The position numbers and the translations under genes are program-made. DNA of 64,000 nucleotides from positions 992,613 to 1,056,612 of the forward strand of contig CAJNOP010000033.1 of NCBI GenBank assembly GCA_905250075.1, written 5' to 3'. Positions 1 through 13,600 of this stretch are shown one piece after another. This DNA is from Rotaria sp. Silwood1 (Eukaryota; Rotifera; Eurotatoria; Philodinida; Philodinidae). Every line of letters starts with the position of its first letter. Position 1 is the stretch's first letter. Below the pieces are notes generated by a model. That model saw only the letters and a program-made list of their open reading frames with translations, was not told the DNA's origin and made no database searches.

Positions 1-1102
1 AATAGATCATACTAGAAATTAAATATTTAATGAAAATAAATAAACAAAGAATTTGATTTGTTTACTTTAAATGTTTTCATAGTACCCGGTTGATCAAGAT
101 TTTCAAAAATAGCTTCTTTCGAATTCGCTCGCACTTCAACAAGATTCAATCGAGTATTTAATTGAATGTTTCTACAAAAACAAAAAGAACTAATCTATAT
201 ATATGCAAATGTATAATATTAATTATAACGAACCGTTTTTTAACAACTTCCATTAAAGCAGCAGCATACTTTTTAACACCAAAAATAACTGGTAGTGAAG
301 TATTATATGTAACTGTAGTTTTATCGCGTACATTATTCTAAATAAAAATATTTATTATGCGAAAATATTTTTTTTTGTGTCTTTTTCTTACTTTTCGGAA
401 TAAATCTTCAGCAAGATACATAATTTTTTGTGGTGCTCCAGGACATTTAATAAGTGTAGCTGGAAATGTAAATAATGCGTGGCCATCACGAAAATTATTG
501 AGTGCATTATAAACATTTGTAACATATTTTCGAGTATAAATGCTAACTACATGTTGTGGATCATTTTCTAGTGCATCGATAGCTCCTTTTATTCTATTGA
601 AATTTATTTCAATACCAGCAGCAACAATTAAATAATCATAGGTGATCTATACAACAATAAAAACAAAATTTCATTTTTTTCAAATAATTTCAAGAAGAAT
701 GATTTTTTACTTTTCGTCCATTATCTAATTGAACAAGATTTTTTTCTGGTTCAACTTGATTAGCATATGCCTGAATCCAAGTTGTATTTTGTGGAATACA
801 TTCTGATTGTGATTTTTCAAGTTCTTCAGCTTTTTTTATTCCTGCACCGACTAATGTCCAACCTGGTTGATAAGTGTGTATCTAAAAGTAAAACAAATGC
901 CATACTAACAAGGACACATAAACGATCAAGGATTCAAACATACATCATTTTTATCAATAATAGCAATATTATCTTTTGGTAGTTTTTTGGCAAATTTTGA
1001 TGCACAAGCTAGACCACCACATCCAGATCCAATAATAACTAATTTATAATGATTTTGTTGAGTTGATAGTCGACGAACGATAATATGATAGACAGAATTC
1101 AT
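1..1102 (-). CDS. SQOR: Sulfide:quinone oxidoreductase, mitochondrial (3' end beyond window)
   Basis: SQOR oxidises hydrogen sulfide at the mitochondrial inner membrane and passes electrons to ubiquinone through FAD. Exons read on the minus strand are 944-1102, 711-881, 392-646, 234-337, 66-171 and 1-11 (partial). All introns are 50-65 nt, and phases are consistent throughout. The start at 1102 gives a short basic N-terminus (IIVRRLSTQ) suited to mitochondrial import, followed by the FAD Rossmann motif GSGCGG at about residue 25. The family signature YQPGWTLVGAG is at about 57-67. The segment IKCPGAPQKIMYL has its Cys at residue 178, in the place of a redox-active Cys of the family. The C-terminal third lies outside the window. 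The donor of exon 4 is gttcgt, weak but required by frame. Family assignment is firm; mitochondrial location is inferred. Confidence 0.95.
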
Positions 1103-1414
1103 TTATGGTCGGTTACCTTTTTTTTTTTGTAATGTCAGAATGTTTTTTTCTTTGTATCTCGTTTCGCACGATAAATATCTTTCTTCTGTTCTTTTTTTTT
1201 TCTTTGCGTTCTTGTCAAGACTAGCACATGCACACGACTAATGATCAACAATATCGTACAGGAGTACGGTAACCTAAGGATAATGAGTTAGTTTCTTTTT
1301 CAACCTTGTTCTTTTTGCCAACAAAAATTAAAAACAAAAGTCAACTTAAACCATTTAATACCGTTAACAATAAAAATAAAATTTTGTTGAATAACAATAA
1401 AATAAAATTATATA
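1103..1414. other. Intergenic, SQOR 5' flank / SLC35B1 3' flank
   Basis: This is the 312-bp spacer between two minus-strand genes. It is T-rich on the plus strand and should hold the SQOR promoter and the SLC35B1 3' UTR. I see no further gene or distinctive element. Confidence 0.5.
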
Positions 1415-4400
1415 TTAATGTTTTTTCTTTCCATACAATTGTTCAAGAAAAAGTCCAAGAAAAACAAGTACTGTTCCAAACATTTGACGACCCGTTATTA
1501 CATTTCCAAAAATCAATATTGAACAAAGTATTGTGAAAAATTTACGTGTCGTTGTAAATATTGAACATGTCAATGGGCCAAACCATTCAATAGTGAGAAA
1601 GATAAAATTCTAGAAAAATTAAAAAAAAACAAAAAATCATTTGAATGAATTTTTCATTTACTTGTCCGACTGCACCAGTCAAACCAAGTAAAACCATATT
1701 TGTAATCACATATGGATAAGCTTGAAGAAAATCAATCAATCCATAAAATTCACCTGTTGCAACAATACCAATAGATGCCCATAAACATGACCATATATTC
1801 ATAGAAAACATCATATGATAAGCTTGTACTTTATGTTTATCACGAATTTTATCTTGTATACCACCCGTTAAACCATCGAAGACAAGTGAAACAAACTGTA
1901 TAAGAAATATTTCTGTAATTTTTTTTTATCTGTCTCAATATAAGAATAAGTAATGCTAGTTTTTTTGTATGTTTTACAATATAACATAAAACCTTTTTCA
2001 TTAGGAAATCCCGGCATCCGCCACTTTTCTCCACGAAACAACATTAAAACAAACTTTCTCAATGTAAAATCTAATGCAAAAAAATAATGCTCTAATTAAA
2101 ATTCAATAGTCTAATTTAGGTTTGTATGAAAGGCATAAAATCTAAAATTATTCATCTAATAATTTCCTCATTTCTAAAAGTGTTTTATATCTTCAATGGT
2201 AAACTTTTAAAAATCAGATTTATTGGCAATGCAATATCTTTCAATCAGCCAAAAGAACTTCTTTTCCTATGAGATTCATAAGTAGATAGAATCACAATCA
2301 AATTTGAATCCCACTGTATGAATAATAACTTGTATGCCAATCTAATGAAGAATATTATGACATATACTTAATGACATATGTAACGAAAGAAAAAAACCTT
2401 CATTCAATGTTAACGATGTCTGTATCAAATGAGAAAAATATTATTACACCTATTAATAACCCATCTCTCATTCTGATTGTCACATAGTGGACGACTAAAA
2501 TATTTATTTCGTTTTTTCAATATGATTTCTGCCTCTCTAGAATTAATCTTTTTTTAGTGAAATGCTATCTAGAAGAATTTTTGAAATGTAGAGGTAAAAA
2601 TTTAGATTCTTTAGCCACAGACATAAACAAAGGATTATCACAGACCATATATCAATTACGTCCCGTAATAATATATGAATTTCTTCCTTATTGCATTTCT
2701 GCAGAATTAAGTGAAATGATGGTAAAAAAAAATGTTACAAAATAGATAGAATGAAACAATCTCTTTTTGATCAGTGGCTGCAGCTACATCGTGTTTTGCA
2801 TTTAATCCCACAGAGCTTGTTCGAATAGCTTTTTATCATTCAATTATTTTTGTAATAGATGGAGCTTAGAAAAACCTAATTGATACAGATATTCTTATTT
2901 TTGAAAATGTCCTCTTCCCACAACTGACGACAAAAAGAAAAATCCATTAAATATGTAATCTACGCTGGAGAGATATCATCGCTATTGAAAAAAAAAATCT
3001 TCGATCTAAAAAGAATTTTTTTTAGTATTGATTGATTTATTTAATATTCTGTTTCTCATTATGAAAGCAAAATTTATAAATAATTTAGACATGTTTTTAT
3101 ACTTATTGAAACGCTCGTTCTACAATATATAGTATATCGCAATGAAAACACATTTAAATAATGAAAGAATATACGGTACATACTTTATGAAAAAAATATA
3201 GAATATTGCTATTGTACGAATATTTCAATAATAGTAGAAATTTACAAATAATTCAAGATAATTGATGTGTACTTAAGCTATAAATATCTATAAATATAGT
3301 CTGAAAATTCCACACCATAATACTGTTTCGTTAGGGAATGAATTTCTTCTTTGTCTCCACTTACGGCGAAATGTTTTCGAAATAAAAATAGTTTCGATCT
3401 AGTAGTGCTCATACAGTTCTATCTATTAGAAAAGAAAATTATTAAAAAAAACTTAATCTTGTAGCGGTAAAAGTCACGTTTCAGAAGAGATCTTGTGTTT
3501 TTATTGGGTTCTTCTCTACTATCAAAAATATGTGAATTTATCAGAGATAACATACCAAAAGAAATTCTCCAATACCAAATATTTCACCTGCTTCAACTAG
3601 CTTTGTTGTCTCTTTCGGTTCTTTATACATAAATAAAACTACTCCTGAAAATTATAATAATTAAAATATGTAATATTAATTAATTCTTCATACCAAGAAC
3701 AATTAATAAAACATAAAAATATTTCTCTAATGGATATCGTTTCCTTGCTACAAGTACACCCAACAACATAACTGGAACAGGTTTTACTGATTTTCCCAAA
3801 ACCTATAAATGAAAAACAAGTTAAACATATTAATTCATAAAAAAAAAAAATTTTAAATAACATTTTACCTGCATAGGATAACTCACAAATTCTAAAGCAT
3901 AATTACTTGAAAGCATCGCAAATAAATATGTAAATGATGAAAATGCATACATTTTTGACGGTGTTGAATCTCGATGGCTTTTTCGAATGATTAAAACTAT
4001 TTAAATAATTTGTTCTTTTTTCTTTCAACTAAACTATCTTTATGAACATTTTACTTGTTTTAGATGCGATGGCATTAAAGACACATTGAAAAAAAACCAG
4101 CGATAAAATATATGTAAATTTATCATTTTTTCCATAGATTCCTTTGACTCTAAAATATTAATTTTCTGTCATGAGTTAAATATTCAACAAAGCATTTTTT
4201 TTAAAACTCCTACATTGATTCTTGTACAATACCAAAAACAAGATATGAAACAAATATACCAAGAAAACATATGAATAATTTGGTTGATTGTGCATTTAAA
4301 ACTCTTTTAATTTTATCTGTATCAGTTATTAAACTATGAACGAAATGTTTCCGTTGATGAACATTGTCATGAACAGTTTGCGAAATCATACATGGTGGAA

Positions 4401-4425
4401 ATAATTCAAGTTTTGCTGCTTCCAT
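1415..4425 (-). CDS. SLC35B1: Solute carrier family 35 member B1-like ER nucleotide (sugar) transporter
   Basis: This multi-pass carrier belongs to the drug/metabolite transporter fold. SLC35B1 is known as an ER UDP-galactose/ATP-ADP carrier. Exons are 4214-4425, 4055-4149, 3869-3996, 3694-3802, 3556-3644, 1662-1895 and 1415-1609, giving 353 aa, close to the family length of about 320-360. Matching family segments include [17 protein letters not shown] in the first TM (about 51-70), [28 protein letters not shown] and [19 protein letters not shown]. The C-terminus is KKKH, which fits a KKxx ER-retrieval signal. Intron 5 (1896-3555) is about 1.66 kb while the others are 50-70 nt, and it carries a decayed dispersed repeat. 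The gene is divergent from AP3D1, with starts 227 bp apart. Confidence 0.93.
2680..2810. repeat. Decayed dispersed repeat, copy 1 (in SLC35B1 intron 5)
   Basis: About 110-130 bp aligns by eye with 50975-51110, inside an intron of GOLGA1. Shared blocks include CTTCCTTATTGCAT, GAATTAA, AAACAATCTC and GCAGCTACA in the same order and spacing. An open frame (from about 2557) runs through it on the plus strand, so it may derive from a coding or transposon sequence. I cannot name the source. Confidence 0.55.
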
Positions 4426-4652
4426 TGTGAGTTGTTGTTGTTTTTTCTTCTCTTTTTTTTTCTTTTTAACCGATCAGATCTAAACTAAAGCATAGAACGA
4501 AGAAACAGAATCATTTAGGAAAGAAAAAGTGAATGAATGAAATCGTATGACATCTATCATAAAAATATGAAAAAGGAAAATGATAACAATTAATGGTTGA
4601 TGAACTATGTTGAAGAAATTTGTTTCTTCTGCATTTATTTTATGTAAATACA
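4426..4652. promoter_or_regulatory. Divergent (bidirectional) promoter region SLC35B1 / AP3D1
   Basis: The two initiator ATGs point away from each other (4425 minus, 4653 plus) with 227 bp between them. Both core promoters and 5' UTRs must therefore lie here. I see no clear TATA box; the region has T-rich tracts near 4440-4470. Shared regulation is inference from geometry only. Confidence 0.5.
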
Positions 4653-7600
4653 ATGTCGACAACAATGGACCAAGTAGTAAAAAAAGCCAAAGATAGTTTC
4701 GGACCAATGTTCGACAAAAGTTTACATGATCTTGTACGAGGAATTCGAAATCATAAAGATAATGAAGTAAGATATTTATTTCGATATTGTTTTTCTTTTC
4801 TTGGTTTCTTAAAAAGTTTCGTATGAATATTGAAGGCTAAATATATTAATGAAGCTATTGATGAAATCAAACAAGAACTTAAACAAGATAATATGGCAAT
4901 AAAAGCAAATGCTGTTAATAAATTAACTTATGTATGAGATTTGTAAATAAAAAAAAATAATTTCATTGATCTTTTTTTTTTGTCTTCTGTTTAAGCTTCA
5001 AATGCTTGGCTATGATATATCATGGAGTTCATTTAATATTATTGAAGTAATGAGTTCAAATAAATTTACATTTAAAGTATGTATGAATATTTCGAAAGTG
5101 AACTTTTTTTTCTATTTGATTGTTATACAAATAAAAAGAACGGAAATAAATTTCAGAGAGGAAAAAACGATGACATCGGAAATGAGCCAGCAATTATAAA
5201 TAGAAGAATACCCATCACAATACAAATGATTCTCACAAGAAACTGTTTCCAATTAAAAAATTACTTTTTATTTCTGGCTCTATATATAAGGTAGATCCCA
5301 ATGAAATATAGAAAACTACAAACGGAGAGAGGCTTCTAAAACTTCTCTACAGAGTTACAGCTGTTTTACTAAAACCTAAATCTATAGCACGATCTATATA
5401 AAAGAATTGAATGAGGATATTTTGCCCATAAATAAGCTTACTTGTAACTAGAATGCCCTGAAAATTTCAGCTCATGATAAGGTACTCTTTACAAGATATT
5501 ATATTACCAAAAATCATTTATTTTCCATGAAAGATTCAAGAGTCTCATGTCTTTGCGAATTCAATATCTTGCGAGCGGATCATTCTTTCGAGCTGAAACT
5601 TTCAGAACATTTTAGTTAAAATGTAGGCAATTCGAAGTTCTAGTAAAATTTTTTGTCTTTTTTCACACATAGTTTCATAGAGCGTGAGCTACTGATCACA
5701 AACAAAAAATTAGCTCTTAGCGTTAGTCGACGACGTTGTGTTAAATCGATTTTAAATTCAAAATCTTTTTTGATGATGACGCTTCGAATTGTGCCTATTA
5801 CAGTGCCTATACGTCGTTTTTGTAAACTTGCCTAGTATTTTTGGTTAAGCGATGGTGCTAAGCTTTGTGTCCCATTAAATTTGTCGTAATACCAGTCACG
5901 GCAGTATGCATTATTTTTCTTTTTATTTCATTCGCTTGCTGAGAAATCGTATTTACTAAAGAATCATAGTACTTACAGCTGATATTCAATACTTTTCGAA
6001 TTCAACAGAAAAACAAATCTAGATTCAAAATCAGCACAAAAAACCGAGTGAAAAGAAATATGTTTCGGGTCAATTTGACAAATTTCTTTTTTTTGTCGCT
6101 AATACATAAATAACAATCCTCTGATTCAAACCTGAACGATGAATCTTGTTAAATTGACTGGGAAGTTATTATCTTTCATTCAGCTTTTCATGCTGATTTC
6201 GAATCGATGTTTGTTTTTCTATTGAATTCGAAAACCATTGAATACCGGCTAAAAAGTCTATGTTCTCAGGTAAATACGGTTCTCCAACACGTGAACAAAA
6301 TAAAAAGGCAAGTGACGCGTAGGATGATGACTGGCGTAATTATGAGTCGAACGAGATACAATACTTGGCCTTCTCGTTTAACCAAAAACACTAGATAGGT
6401 TTACAAAAACAACCTATAAGTATTGCAATGCGTACAATTTGAGGCGCCACTATCAACAGGATTTTAAGTTTAGAATCAATCCAACAAAATGTCCGTATGG
6501 GCTGAAAGCTAGGTTTTTCTGATACGCGTGTGAAAAAAAAGAAAAAAATTTACTAGAAATTCAAACTGCAGACATCTTACAAATATGCTGATCTATGAGC
6601 AAAATCACCACAAAACGGCTATAATTCTATGGAGAAGACCTATAGACTCTATACACAAAGTTTGAACAGAAAATATATATTCAAGTTGGAAGGATTGTCT
6701 CGTCAGTGTCATTTTATCATTGAAAAAGATGGCGTTTATATTTTTGTTTTTTAGTATTGGAAAAGTTAAATTTGTCGATAGATTTTGCTTTGAATTTATA
6801 GAAAAATCCGTATTTATGATTAAAAATAATATGAATTGTTAAAAAATAACTACCTATGATTTTCGAGTACAGTTTATCAGACTTGATGATTTCAAATAAT
6901 CTTTGTTTTCGATCCAGATTTTTTTAATTTTTACTACTCAGAATTCTTAGTTTGCAATCATGAAATTTTTTTGTAATTGGATCTGTAAAAATTCATCAGA
7001 CAGCAATGACCTAAAAATAGATAATTATAATATAATAACGTTTTTCCGGAAATGCAAATAAGATAATATGAACTTAATTTTACTTTCATCGAAAAAATAT
7101 GCATGTCGCTTTCATTTTAGCGAATTGGTTATTTGGCTGCTTCACAAAGTTTTCACGAAGGAACCGATGTATTAATGTTAACAACCAATATGATTCGAAA
7201 AGTAAAATTGTTTTGTTTGTTGTTTTGTGTATTTTTTTTTGTTTTTCTCAATAAAACTATTATTCTAGGATTTGAATAGTTCATCTATGTATGAAGCTGG
7301 AATTGCTATGAGTGGCCTTTCATGTTTTATTAATGCTGATCTTGCACGAGATTTAGCAAATGATATAATGAGTCTTGTATGAAACATGAATCTGTTCTCT
7401 TTTTTTAATATGTAAATTAATTTTAATTTAATTAAGATGACATCAACAAAACCCTATATTCGTAAACGAGCAGTTCTACTTTTATATAAAGTATTTTTAA
7501 ATAATCCTGATGCACTTAAACCAGCATTTCCACGTTTACGTGAAAAACTTGAAGATTCAGATCCAGGTTTTATTAATTAATAATTAAACAAAAGAAAATT

Positions 7601-10600
7601 TAAATTAAAAATTGACTTTTTTTTTCTGTCAGGTGTACAAGCAGCAGCTGTTAATGTTATTTGTGAATTAGCAAGACGTAATCCAAAAAATTATCTTGCA
7701 TTAGCACCAATATTTTTTCGTCTTATGACAACATCAGCAAATAATTGGGTATTAATTAAAATTATTAAATTGGTATAAAAATAAATAAAATTTTTATGTA
7801 GTTATTTTTAAATGATGGTTTCTTTTTAAATTTTAGTTTGGTGCATTAACACCATTAGAACCAAGATTAGGTAAAAAATTAATTGAACCATTGACGAATT
7901 TGATTCATAGTACATCAGCAATGTCTTTACTTTATGAATGTATTAATACTGTTATTGCTGGTAAAGAAATAATAAAAAATCATGATTAAATTACTTTTGT
8001 TTATTTTGTCTTTAAAGTTCTTGTTTCAATTTCATCTGGTTTACCAAATCATAATGCTTCTATTCAATTATGTGTACAAAAACTTCGTATACTTATTGAG
8101 GATTCAGATCAAAACTGTAAGATATAAAATCGATATTAATTAATTAAATAAAATGGTTTTATTTAGTAAAATATCTTGGTCTACTCGCTATGTCAAAAAT
8201 TTTACAAACACATCCTAAAAGTGTACAAGCACATCATGATTTAATTATGCAATGTCTTGATGATAAAGATGAATCGATTCGTTTACGAGCACTTGATCTT
8301 CTATCGGGAATGGTAAAAAAAAAAGAATATTTTGTATAGAAACCAATAAAGATAAAGAGTGTCCCATAAATTCTAGGTCTCAATGAAAATTAGTCCATAT
8401 GTCAACAGAGATTCATCCCTACTCAACTATATCTATATGAGCTTTGAGTACTTAGGACGATGTTTTCAATAGCATAAACTCGACGACATTATTTTTTTTT
8501 AATCATGGTAATATAAACAGAAGAAACGTGGTAATTAAAATCTTAAAATCAACCAGGATTTTTTTTTGAGAAGTTTTCATGAACTATGAATTCATCGTAT
8601 GTAACGTAACACTATTATACAAAAGCGATAAGTCGTATTTAGGATGCGGCTACATAGGACTAAGTACTCGAAACTCATGCAGATATAATTGAGTAGGGAT
8701 CACTCCTTGTTTACATATAAATTCATTTTTGTTGAAACCCAGAACTTATGGACCGTCTTTTATGTTTATTTAATTTAATTAGGTATCGAGAAAAAATCTA
8801 ATGGATGTTGTACGTAAATTAATGGTTCATATGAACAAAGCTGAAGGAACACATTATCGAGATGAATTATTATCAAAAATAATTGATATTTGTAGTCAAA
8901 ATGATTATCAACATATAACAAATTTTGAATGGTTTGCTATATATATACGTATATTTTTTTCTTTATTGAATAATAAATTATTTATCTAAATAGGTATATA
9001 AGTATTTTGGTTGAATTAACTCGTCTTGAAGGTACAAAACATGGTGGTCTCATTTCATTACAATTACTTGATGTTGCTGTTCGTGTTGATTCAATTCGAG
9101 AATTTGCTTGTCATCAAATGGTAAAATTTTGTGTATTATTATTACGTGTTATAATAAAATTATTTTAGGCTGTTCTTCTTGAAAATGCTCATGTTTTTAT
9201 TCTTGGTTCAAATTCTACAAATATTGCTGAAGTATTATATGCAGCTGCATGGATTTGTGGTGAATTTAGTTCGTAAGTATTTACAATCGAAGAAAAGATT
9301 TATAAAATTACAAAAACATTTTTTAAAGACATTTAAAAAATCCACAAAAAACTCTTGAATCAATGCTTAATACAAAAATTACATTATTTTCTGGTCATAT
9401 TCAATCTGTTTATTATCAAAATATTCTTAAAATTATAACATATATAATAACAACATTAGATAATAATGAAACAGCAATTAAAGAACTTGTTTCAATGTCA
9501 ATTGATAAAATGTCTGTATTTTTATCAAGTGGTGATGTTGAAGCACAAGAACGAGTATGTAGTTCATTTAAAAAGAAAAATCAGAACTATATCATTTATT
9601 GATTTAGGCAAGTGTTATTTTAAATGTTTTAAAATCAGTATTAAAATTAATTGAAAAACATGAATTTAATGTTAATGAATTGGCAGCTCTTTTTGATGGT
9701 GTTCTTAATCCAGTTGCGGCTAAAGCTCAACGAAAAGTTGCTATACCAACTGGGTAAATCTCTCTCTCTCTATATATATATATGATTTTTTAGCTTCTTT
9801 TTTATATAATTATTTTATAATTTAAGTTTGGATTTGGATGCATGGATAAATGATCCACCATCGGAAAGTGATGATGAATCTGTAACAAAACCGAATCGTT
9901 TTGATAAGACGAATAATCCAAGTTTATTTTATGGTGATAATAGAGAAAATTATTATCATGGAAGTAATCTTGATTCCTATAGTGGAGATCAATCGGGTTA
10001 TAATAAACCAAAAAATTATGTTGAACCAACTACAGAAGAATTAGAAGAACAACGTGAAAAAAGAAAACAAAGTGAGAAAATGAATCCATTCTATTTAAAA
10101 GATACAACAAAAATTAAATCAACACAAAAAGTATATCGTATTCGAAGGTTTTTATATTAAACGAATGCTACTACTTTTTTTTGTCTTCTAGACTGAAGTA
10201 TCTCCAACTATTTCAAATAATGCTGATCGTTCTCAAGCAACATCATCAAAAGGAACTATTCCAGCAAACTTACAATTATCACTTGCTGATCAATTATATC
10301 GTCAAGCAAAAATTGATGAAGAAAATCGACGTTTAAAGAAAAAATCTAAATCAGATGGCGGATCATCAAAAAAGGGAAAGAAAACATCAAAAAATTCTGA
10401 TCGTACAACAGTTGATGAAAATGATGATGATTTATATCCAACAATCAAAGTAACACGTGGTGGAGAATTACCGGAAGGTGTAACAGAAAGTGGTAATGAA
10501 GATAATGACAATGATGAACCTGTTGGAAAAAATAAAAAACATGATCCACATCGAGCACTTAATATTGATTTAGATGAAAAATCTATACAAAAAATGCCAA

Positions 10601-13600
10601 CACTACCAACGCAAGTACAAGAACCAATTACAAAACCAGTTGAAAATCCACCCCCAATAACAGAAAAACAAAAAAAATCCAAGAAAAAGAAAACAGTTGA
10701 AAAAGAAGAAAAATCGTCGACATCTAAATCTAAACATAAACGAGAACGTAGTGATTATAAAGAATTATTATCACCTGCTGATGACGAAAAAAAAAGTGTT
10801 GTACCATCACTTAGTAACACAACAGCGGGTGCTCCTCCTGCTACTACAACTACCGAAGAAAAGCCAAAGAAAAAGAAAACTAAAGAAAAAAAACCAATAA
10901 ATAATGATAATTCGGCACCACTTCTATTCGATATAATGAGTGATGATATTAATCCAACAAGTGGATCCAATCAACAATATAGTGAATTAAATGTCTACAA
11001 ACCAACAGCTGAATCTGATTATTTAACAATTGTAAGCATACTCATTCAGTTTTTGGAACGAAAATTTTTATATTCCTGATCATGTTCGATTATAAAATTC
11101 ACAAAACTCTTTACGAGAGACTTTCCTAGATATTCATTGATGACAATAAGAAATAGAAAGAAAATAATTCTATAAAAGTTATTTTCTATTGAAAGTATAG
11201 AGAACATACTTTTGTTTTTCATCAAAGAAATTTTAAGTATTCATTTAGAATATACACTATGATTAGAAAGTTGTTGATCCTTCCAGACCTCGTACGGTTT
11301 GGATCTAATGCTTTGCTTTTTGTTTGAGTTAGAGGTATGGAAGATCAAGATTGGTTGGTCCCGATCTGGAGAAAAACTATTAAGTTTACTCGTATCACAT
11401 CTAAAAAACTGTTCGATATCCATTTTTCGATTTATTGAGTCGGCGACTAGCACTTTTTTGGGCAATCTCTCTTGAATTATGCACTGAATGATATGATTTG
11501 TAAGATAATACGCTTAACACTATAAAATATTTAACTAAAATCGTTAGTTTCAATACCCTTTTGAACAATGCCGTTTTGAAAAAGCACAAATTGAGAGATC
11601 GCTGTATTTTCTACGACCTTCCCTTAAAACCTTGACAGTATCACAAAAAACGAAGAAAAGTGTTTTTCTAGTGGAAGTTTTGGTAAATATGGTTTTTTTT
11701 TGTGAGATGTGCAACTTTCTAAGGGAAGGTCGTAGAAAATGTGAAGATCTCTCGTTTTGAGCTTTTTCAAAAGGCATTGTTAAAAATAGCTTCTTAGACC
11801 TGAAAACTACCGTGTTGAGTTTTGTTTTTGAAAACCTTGGTATGGAATGGATTAAATAAAAAAAAAACATCATTGGTTATCAAAAGTGGTTGACATTATA
11901 GAAAAATATCAAAAATACGTTATTGTTAAAGTTTTTTTCCACATTTCATATAAATGACGATCTTAACATTGGTAATAATAAAATACAGAACCATTATAGT
12001 CTTAGTGAATGTTAATGAAGTGTTATAGCATCAATTGACTAATATCTGAATATTTATAGGAAACTTCCATCATTCCAACACCATCAACTGCTCAATTAGA
12101 TGCAACATTTTTATTAAAAAATCGTACATCATCAATAATTGATCATATTGATGTTCATGTTATTGATAGTTTAAGCTCAAAATTAATCAATACAACAAGT
12201 ACAAATCATGTATCATTTCCATCAATAAGTCTTTTTCCATATTCACAAAATTATATACATATTTATTTTGCTATTAATGCTATTTCATTTCCACAAAAAT
12301 TAAAAACTTCAATGACTTATTCAATAAATGTAAGAATTTGAAAAACCCAAAAAGAATAATTTTTCAAAGAATTCTTTTGATATATATATTTAGAAATCAT
12401 CGAATGATATTCAAACAGACACAATTGAATTTAAACTTGATTTACCTTGTTCGCAATACTTACGAAAAAAATCTCTTGATTCGTAAGAATAAATCTTTTC
12501 ATTTTTAAAGGACAATAACGCATAAAGACCATCATCAGTTTTCCTTTATTTATAGTTTAGATCATGCAAAATTTCAGAAGGAATCTTTTTGTAATAAAAC
12601 AGACCAATTTAAGAAGGATACAAATACATTTTTGCTCATGTTATTGATACACAAGTTCGATATTCCTAACTTGTTGTATTTGAGAGTTATAAGAACTTTT
12701 AAGACATCGATTCTAGTCAAGGAATCTGTGATCACTTAAATAAGCAACTAGACAAGGATGATTGACCGTATTGAATTGAATAGTGATATTTATTTTTAGG
12801 TTCGAACTGATTCGACACTGTTATCTTAATACTTCAGACATGTCAACTTCGTTACACGGAAGCTGATTGTGGAATATCAACACTATTGAGATGACTGTAT
12901 CGAATCATTTTGAACCTAAAAACTAATTTCACCATTCCACTCAGTATGGTAAATTACATATACCTAGTTGCTTTTCCGAATGATTACAAGTCAATTAATT
13001 GGGATTTGAAGTTTCAGGAAAGGTCTTATAACACTCAAATGAAACAAGGTAACAATGTCGGTCTTGTATCGATCAAAAGGAAAATAGCCTCAAAATATCG
13101 ACGAAGAACTCACCTGATTGGTCGATTGCTGATCAATCAAATTTCGATATACTTCGAGTGTTCTCTCTTGAATGGTGAATACTACCGGTCTTTGTGATAT
13201 TTATATCAAAAATTTATTCGAAACATAGTGAAGTATATTATGTTTCGAAATGAATAATAATTATATAATTTCCATGCTCATTTGAAATAATATTTATCTC
13301 ATGAAATTTTTTGCATGAGATGAACTATGAATGGAGGAAATCTGAATATGACCTTTATGCTTCTTGTTCTAATATGTATAACATTTTCTTTTTCACTTTT
13401 AAGTGATGCTTTTGCTGAGTTAATAAGCTCAGGTACTTTAACAAGTCAATCACGTGCCAATATTTCATCATCTAGTCAAGATTTTTCATCATTAATTAAT
13501 ACTATTTGTCAAACATATCGATTAACTGGTTAGTTAAATTGATTCTTCAGAGTTAATTTCATGTATCTTTATTATTTTAGTTGTTGATAAAATTAATTCA

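Noticed and set aside
10302-10682. 126-codon minus-strand open frame
   Set aside because: It is antisense to AP3D1 exon 17; the Ser/Phe-rich translation is a by-product of the Lys/Asp-rich coding strand.
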